Below are positions 60,099 through 64,000 of a stretch of DNA of 64,000 nucleotides, piece by piece. This DNA is from UBA2377 sp964525935. GTDB taxonomy: Bacteria; Verrucomicrobiota; Verrucomicrobiia; Opitutales; Opitutaceae. The notes beneath the pieces were generated by a model. That model worked only from the letters and a program-made list of their open reading frames with translations, was not told the origin of the DNA and made no database searches. The stretch spans positions 515,962-579,961 of the forward strand of contig CAZGJZ010000002.1 in NCBI GenBank assembly GCA_964525935.1, written 5' to 3'. Position numbers and translations under genes: made by a program. Within the stretch, counting starts at the first letter, position 1. The number at the start of each line of letters is the position of its first letter.

Positions 60099-61463
60099 TT
60101 AGGAGAATAAATCGGTCGGAGTGCGGTTCATGAATTCCTCCATGTAGGCGGTCGTGGCCTTGCCCTCGATAAAGACGGGGTCGGACATGATGGCCTTGTG
60201 GAGCGGGATGGTGGTCTTGATGCCGCGCACGAGATACTCGCTGAGGGCGCGGTAGGTGCGCTCCAAGGCGGTTTTGCGGTCGCGCCCGTAGCAGATCAGC
60301 TTGCCGATCATGGAATCGTAGTAAGGCGGGATTGTGTAGCCGGAATAGGCATGGGAATCCACGCGGACGCCGTGGCCGCCGGGGGCGTAGTAAAGCGTGA
60401 TCGTGCCAGGGGAGGGGATGAAGTTGCGGGCGGGATCCTCGGCGTTGATACGGCACTCGATGGCGTGCTTCTCGAACTTGATATCGCTCTGGTCGAAGGA
60501 GAGTTTCTCGCCGTTGGCGACGAGGATCTGCTGCTTGATGAGATCGATGCCGGTGACTTCCTCAGTCACGGGGTGCTCAACTTGCACACGGGTGTTCATC
60601 TCGATGAAGTAGTAATTACCCTTGGCATCGACGAGGAACTCGATGGTGCCGGCGTTTTCGTATTCGGCGGCTTCAGCGGCCTTGATGGCGTGTTTTCCCA
60701 TCCTTTTCCGCAAATCAGGCGTCAGAAAAGGGGAAGGGGACTCTTCGATGAGCTTCTGGTGACGGCGCTGGACGGAGCAGTCGCGTTCACCGAGGTGGAC
60801 GAGCTTGCCGTGGCTGTCGCCGAGGATCTGGAACTCGATGTGACGGGGCTTTTCGATGTAGCGCTCGATGTAGACGGCGCCGTTGCCGAAGGCTTTTTCG
60901 GCTTCGTTGCGGGCGACATGGTATTCCTTGGCGAAAGAGACGTCGTTGTGCGCAATGCGCATGCCGCGACCGCCGCCGCCAGCGACGGCCTTAATGATGA
61001 CGGGATAGCCGATCTTGCGGGCCCATTTGACGGCTTCGGCTTCGGTCTCGACGGGACCATCAGAGCCGGGGACGGTGGGGACGCCGGCTTTGCGAACGGT
61101 ATCCTTGGCAATGGCCTTATCGCCCATCATTTTGATGGATTTAGACTTAGGTCCGATAAATTTGATATTACAGGACTCGCATTGCTCGGCGAATTTGGCG
61201 TTTTCGGAGAGAAAACCGTAGCCAGGGTGGATCGCATCGACGTCGGCGATTTCGGCGGCGCTGATGATGCGATCGGCGCGAAGATAGCTGTCAGCGCTGC
61301 GAGGACCGCCGATACAGATGGCTTCGTCGGCGAGCTGCACATGGAGCGATTGGACATCGGCTTCGGAGTAAACAGCGAGCGTCTTGATTCCCAATTCACG
61401 GCAGGCGCGAATAATACGGAGGGCGATTTCACCGCGGTTGGCGATGAGGATTTTTTGAATCAT
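60099..61463 (-). CDS. accC: Acetyl-CoA carboxylase biotin carboxylase subunit
   Basis: 454 aa. Carboxylates the biotin of AccB using ATP and bicarbonate, the first step of fatty acid synthesis. The opening ILIANRGEIALRIIRACRELGIKTLAVYSEAD, ATP-grasp KAVAGGGGRGMRI, catalytic GERDCSVQRRHQKLIEE and EMNTRVQVEHPVTEEVTGIDLIKQQ are typical. The length is standard. It is the second gene of a leftward accBC operon, with a long hairpin between the two genes. Confidence 0.97.
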   Translation of the reverse strand: MIQKILIANRGEIALRIIRACRELGIKTLAVYSEADVQSLHVQLADEAICIGGPRSADSYLRADRIISAAEIADVDAIHPGYGFLSENAKFAEQCESCNIKFIGPKSKSIKMMGDKAIAKDTVRKAGVPTVPGSDGPVETEAEAVKWARKIGYPVIIKAVAGGGGRGMRIAHNDVSFAKEYHVARNEAEKAFGNGAVYIERYIEKPRHIEFQILGDSHGKLVHLGERDCSVQRRHQKLIEESPSPFLTPDLRKRMGKHAIKAAEAAEYENAGTIEFLVDAKGNYYFIEMNTRVQVEHPVTEEVTGIDLIKQQILVANGEKLSFDQSDIKFEKHAIECRINAEDPARNFIPSPGTITLYYAPGGHGVRVDSHAYSGYTIPPYYDSMIGKLICYGRDRKTALERTYRALSEYLVRGIKTTIPLHKAIMSDPVFIEGKATTAYMEEFMNRTPTDLFS

Positions 61464-61493
61464 GATTGGGGGAGTGTGGCGCTAATGTATCGC

Positions 61494-61520
61494 GCGCACT
61501 GATTTAGTGAATCAGTGCGC
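61494..61520. other. Perfect 11-bp hairpin between accB and accC
   Basis: Stem GCGCACTGATT (61494-61504) / AATCAGTGCGC (61510-61520) with a 5-base loop (TAGTG). No T-run follows in either direction, so it is not a classical terminator. It sits in the 79-base accB-accC spacer and may be an RNA processing or stability element that sets the ratio of the two subunits. Confidence 0.7.
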
Positions 61521-61542
61521 AGGGATGAGGCGGCCGGGTTGA

Positions 61543-62043
61543 TCAACCCTGTTTAACCTTGAATAGGCGCTGGCCGTATTCGACGGGCTGGCCGTTTTCC
61601 ACGAGAACTTCGAGGATGGTGCCTTTGGCCTCAGCCTGGATCTCATTCATGATCTTCATCGCCTCGATAATGCAGACGACGGAAGTTTCGGTGACCTTGA
61701 GGCCGGTGTCGGCGAAGGCTTTGCTCTCAGGGGAGGCGGCACGGTAGAATGTGCCGACCATGGGAGATTTGATGTAAACGATGTCAGCGGCCTCAGCGGC
61801 GGGGGCGGGAGAGGAGCTAGCGGAAGGGGAAGGCTGGGCGGAGGACGCTTGCGGCTGGGCAGGAGCGGCTGTTTCCGAAGAAATCGGGAAAGGAGGATTG
61901 GATGAGCGCCCAGTGGAGACGATGGGCAATCCGTTCGCGCCTCGACGGATTTTGAGCTTAAAACCCTCCTCCTCGACCGCAAATTCGGTCAATTCGGAGC
62001 GTTTCATCAAATCGATAATCTGCTTAATTTGTTTTAAGTCCAA
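61543..62043 (-). CDS. accB: Biotin carboxyl carrier protein of acetyl-CoA carboxylase
   Basis: 166 aa from a TTG start. The N-terminal KQIKQIIDLMKRSELTEFAVEEEGFKLKIRRG (residues about 3-35), Pro/Ala/Ser linker and C-terminal biotinyl domain with the biotin-lysine motif EAMKIMNEI are typical. Family members begin close to 'DIRKIKKLIELL', so the TTG at 62041-62043, preceded by AAGG, fits best. A longer frame with an ATG at 62160 exists, but its extra 39 residues have no counterpart in AccB. It lies upstream of accC. Confidence 0.9.
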   Translation of the reverse strand: MDLKQIKQIIDLMKRSELTEFAVEEEGFKLKIRRGANGLPIVSTGRSSNPPFPISSETAAPAQPQASSAQPSPSASSSPAPAAEAADIVYIKSPMVGTFYRAASPESKAFADTGLKVTETSVVCIIEAMKIMNEIQAEAKGTILEVLVENGQPVEYGQRLFKVKQG

Positions 62044-63650
62044 GCGATGCCTTGGTTGAGTTACGGTGCTGGTTGGTCCGTTGTTAGTGGCGTTAAAGGG
62101 AAGATCGTTCAAAAAAACCGGCCCGATAGCAATCACGGAATTTTTGAAGAAAAGGCGCACTTTTGAGGAAAACGCGTGAAAATCGGCGGATTTCAGCGAA
62201 AAACTACGATATTTATGCGTATTCGCAATTAGGGCGGATCAAGGGTTATTGATACGAAGCGTGTCACTGCAAGGAATGCCTTATGCTTTTACAAATATTG
62301 AGCCCAAATTGGGGGAAATTGACGGATTCGTGAGGATTTTAGCGGAAAATGGCTATTGGGCCGCGGATTTTGCCGTGCAGGCGTTGATGGAAAGAAGGCA
62401 GGAAGGGTAATAATCCATGCGGATAAGCGACCAGGCTTTGAGTTCTCCGACGAGCGGAGAGCTTAGCGATTGTCGCGGAAATGCCATCAAACGATAGGCC
62501 GTTAGGGCTGGCCTGACATTAGCTATGGCGATGAAGTGACCGGATCGGCGGATTGGCCGCATCGGAGGGCGGGCGGCAAGTTATGCCCAAGCTTGGAATC
62601 TAGGTCCGTAAGTTGGCGATGCCATGGGCTGGGGGTTCCGAGGGCTAGCGTTTGGGTTTCTGGGTTAATCCAAGGTTACTAGATTGCGGTGCTGAAAGTG
62701 CTAGAATCTGAAGCTGGAAGATTATCGAGGATATCGTTGCTAGATTTGCGAGGCCGCCTGGCGGCAGGTGTGTATGGTAACAAACCGGATTAATTAGTAT
62801 GATGGGTTTGCTAGGTTCGGACTGGTTTGAGGGACGCGAATCAAGCAAGAGGCGCTCCTTTTGGTGACGACGCTAGTGGGAGGGCTGGGTGCTTTTAGAA
62901 GGTTCTAGCTGTGATGATCTGCAAAGGAGGACGGCGGGACAAAGGCAGTGAATAAGAGGGTGGAGTTACCGGATGGCCATACCGGTGGCTCTGAGGTGAA
63001 ACGATACACGTTCGTTACCAAGTCGTTACCTAGCGCAAGGGCATCGATCCTAGAATGAGGATTGGTCTTCCCAGCTAGGACTTGTTCGGCGGGCGTGATC
63101 AGAGGTAGGAGGGGTGCGCTTAAAGAGGAGGGGGCTGGAGATGGGGAAGTCTTTTGCCCTCTTGGGCTTTCGGCGCCTAGTGGTGCACGAATGGAAGCAG
63201 CACGTATATATCGTTGTTGTTCAATGAACGGCACATGCGTCATTCCTATAGGAGTAGGTGTAGCTGATTGAGGACTGCACTTGGTGGAATCAGCCAAAGA
63301 GATACCGCAAGTGATCCCAAGCGTGTCCGGCGTGGGTTGAATAGCAGTTGGGAAGACTCCAAGCGGGCACGGTGCGGGGTGAATTTGCGCTGAGCTAGGC
63401 CGCATTTATGGTCGGTGTGGCCGGGGTGCCGATTTCTGATTTGGCCAATCGTGGGCGGAAGATTTCAGGTGTATTTTAAAATTCGATACCGCGAAGCTTC
63501 GCATGTTAGAAAACGGGAGTGTGGGCTTGTGGGGCGATAGGAATTTGTGCGACAATGACACGCTGATTGAATTTTAAAACGTTTGTAATAAGTTAATTAC
63601 GAATGAGCTGATTCTTTTATCAAAAAAGAACTTGAACCATGTTCAGACGT
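62044..63650. other. Gene-free, lower-GC region before the rRNA operon
   Basis: About 1.6 kb between accB and the rRNA leader has no convincing gene on either strand. The open frames in it (for example 166 codons at 62905-63405 minus) have low-complexity Pro/Ser-rich translations without domains. GC content is clearly below that of the surrounding genes. No tRNA cloverleaf, CRISPR or transposase is recognisable. It may be a decayed or horizontally acquired stretch. Confidence 0.5.
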
Positions 63651-63659
63651 TTACATGTT

Positions 63660-63718
63660 CCGCCCTCCCTTCGATTGACGACGTTACAAAAACAGTAACG
63701 ACGGAATGAGAAGGGCGG
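63660..63718 (+). other. Two-stem hairpin upstream of the rRNA promoter
   Basis: An outer stem CCGCCCT (63660-63666) / AGGGCGG (63712-63718) encloses an inner stem CGTTAC (63682-63687) / GTAACG (63695-63700). It lies just before the AT-rich rRNA promoter region. It could terminate upstream transcription, but no T-run follows. The function is unknown. Confidence 0.4.
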
Positions 63719-63771
63719 CAGAAAGGTTTGGGTCGAGCGTCAGTTTTTTCGAAAATAGTTTCGAAAAGGTG

Positions 63772-63869
63772 TTGACGAACGGTTTCAAAAAATTCTTGCT
63801 AGAACTCTTTCCCTCATCGGGAAGCTCTTTGAAATTTACTTTGTGCGATTGATTGGGACCCCCAATCAA
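63772..63869 (+). promoter_or_regulatory. rRNA operon promoter region and boxB-boxA leader
   Basis: TTGACG (63772-63777) is a -35-like hexamer. TAGAAC preceded by TGC (63797-63805) could serve as an extended -10, but the spacing is too long for a firm assignment. A boxB-like hairpin TCCC-TCATC-GGGA (63810-63822) is followed directly by a boxA-like AGCTCTTTGAAA (63823-63834; consensus TGCTCTTTAACA), the rRNA antitermination elements. A further perfect 8-bp hairpin TTGATTGG/CCAATCAA (63849-63869) lies before the 16S gene. Confidence 0.65.
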
Positions 63870-63945
63870 AATTCAAAAGTCGCATTGGCCTCACGGTCAG
63901 TGCGCAAGTTTAATAGTAGTTCATGAATCACTAGGTTCAGAACTC

Positions 63946-64000
63946 TTTTCGGAGAGTTTGATCCTGGCTCAGAATGAACGCTGGCGGCGTGGTTAAGACA
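63946..64000 (+). rRNA. 16S ribosomal RNA, 5' end (truncated by window)
   Basis: GAGTTTGATCCTGGCTCAG begins at 63954 and continues AATGAACGCTGGCGGCGTGG, the universally conserved 16S 5' end. Aligning to E. coli position 9 puts the mature start at about 63946. The following TTAAGACA is compatible with Verrucomicrobiota, but 55 bases are too few to place the organism. The gene runs off the window, so any intervening sequence in 23S cannot be seen. Confidence 0.97.

Noticed and set aside
62353..62848. Two short open frames (about 67-69 codons) in the gene-free region
   Set aside because: No coding composition, no start context and no similarity to known small proteins.
62905..63405. 166-codon open frame upstream of the rRNA operon
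   Set aside because: Pro/Ser/Thr-rich translation without secondary structure pattern, no ribosome binding site, no recognisable family.

Overview
The window is about 64 kb of a high-GC, Gram-negative chromosome (outer-membrane, TatA, lipoprotein and DnaJ/GrpE genes are visible). It stops 55 bases into a 16S rRNA gene. The 16S 5' end, together with gene content (DUF4199, DUF3185, AIM24, exosortase K with its MSEP-CTERM target, a separate NfeD/FloA operon), suggests Verrucomicrobiota, probably Opitutaceae. This is an inference from gene content and a 16S stub, not a placement.

Layout. (1) 0-8.2 kb: a leftward operon (GDSL esterase, outer-membrane barrel, cupredoxin, membrane adenylate cyclase) runs divergently from a rightward YbbA/YbbP lysophospholipase-type ABC pair. 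The tesA/ybbA/ybbP arrangement resembles that of E. coli, but here a GxxExxY gene flanked by inverted repeats sits between the ATPase and the permease. SlyD-type PPIase follows. (2) 8.2-18.2 kb: polyphosphate glucokinase, a DAO-type oxidoreductase, a LytS/LytTR two-component system, a secreted protein of unknown family and a MacA/MacB-like exporter with two different permeases. LytTR-type direct repeats with 21-bp periodicity lie upstream of the kinase, the unknown gene and the exporter, so these look like one regulon. (3) 18.2-24.5 kb: a PPOX-family protein, a four-helix-bundle (S23/IVP) gene flanked by inverted repeats, an adenylate-kinase-like protein and an NtrC-type two-component pair. 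(4) 24.5-32 kb: a U32 peptidase carrying repeat-derived peptide insertions, an MFS transporter, an OxyR-like regulator with a near-perfect OxyR operator and a divergent 61-residue membrane protein, then an ECF sigma/anti-sigma/PDZ module. (5) 32-46 kb: housekeeping and envelope genes (AIM24, phosphodiesterase, Smr, TatA, AraC/PhyH, Rieske, aldose epimerase, NfeD-NfeD-FloA, RodZ-like, FtsK). (6) 46-55.5 kb: manA, an AsmA-like protein, grpE-dnaJ, the xylose ABC transporter xylFGH, a cytidylyltransferase, purN and an AraC regulator. (7) 55.5-62 kb: exosortase K with its target, prmA and accBC. (8) 62-64 kb: a gene-free, lower-GC stretch, then the rRNA leader (boxB/boxA) and the 16S 5' end.

The least expected signal is a set of roughly 30-bp imperfect inverted-repeat cassettes between genes. 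One carries a GxxExxY nuclease-fold gene, one carries an S23-type four-helix-bundle gene, two are empty hairpins, and single arms lie beside ppgK and in frame inside the U32 peptidase gene. They resemble the intervening sequences of 23S rRNA (a stem enclosing a small ORF) but are dispersed outside rRNA. Other strong leads are the OxyR operator paired with a regulator lacking the peroxidatic cysteine, and the LytTR regulon.
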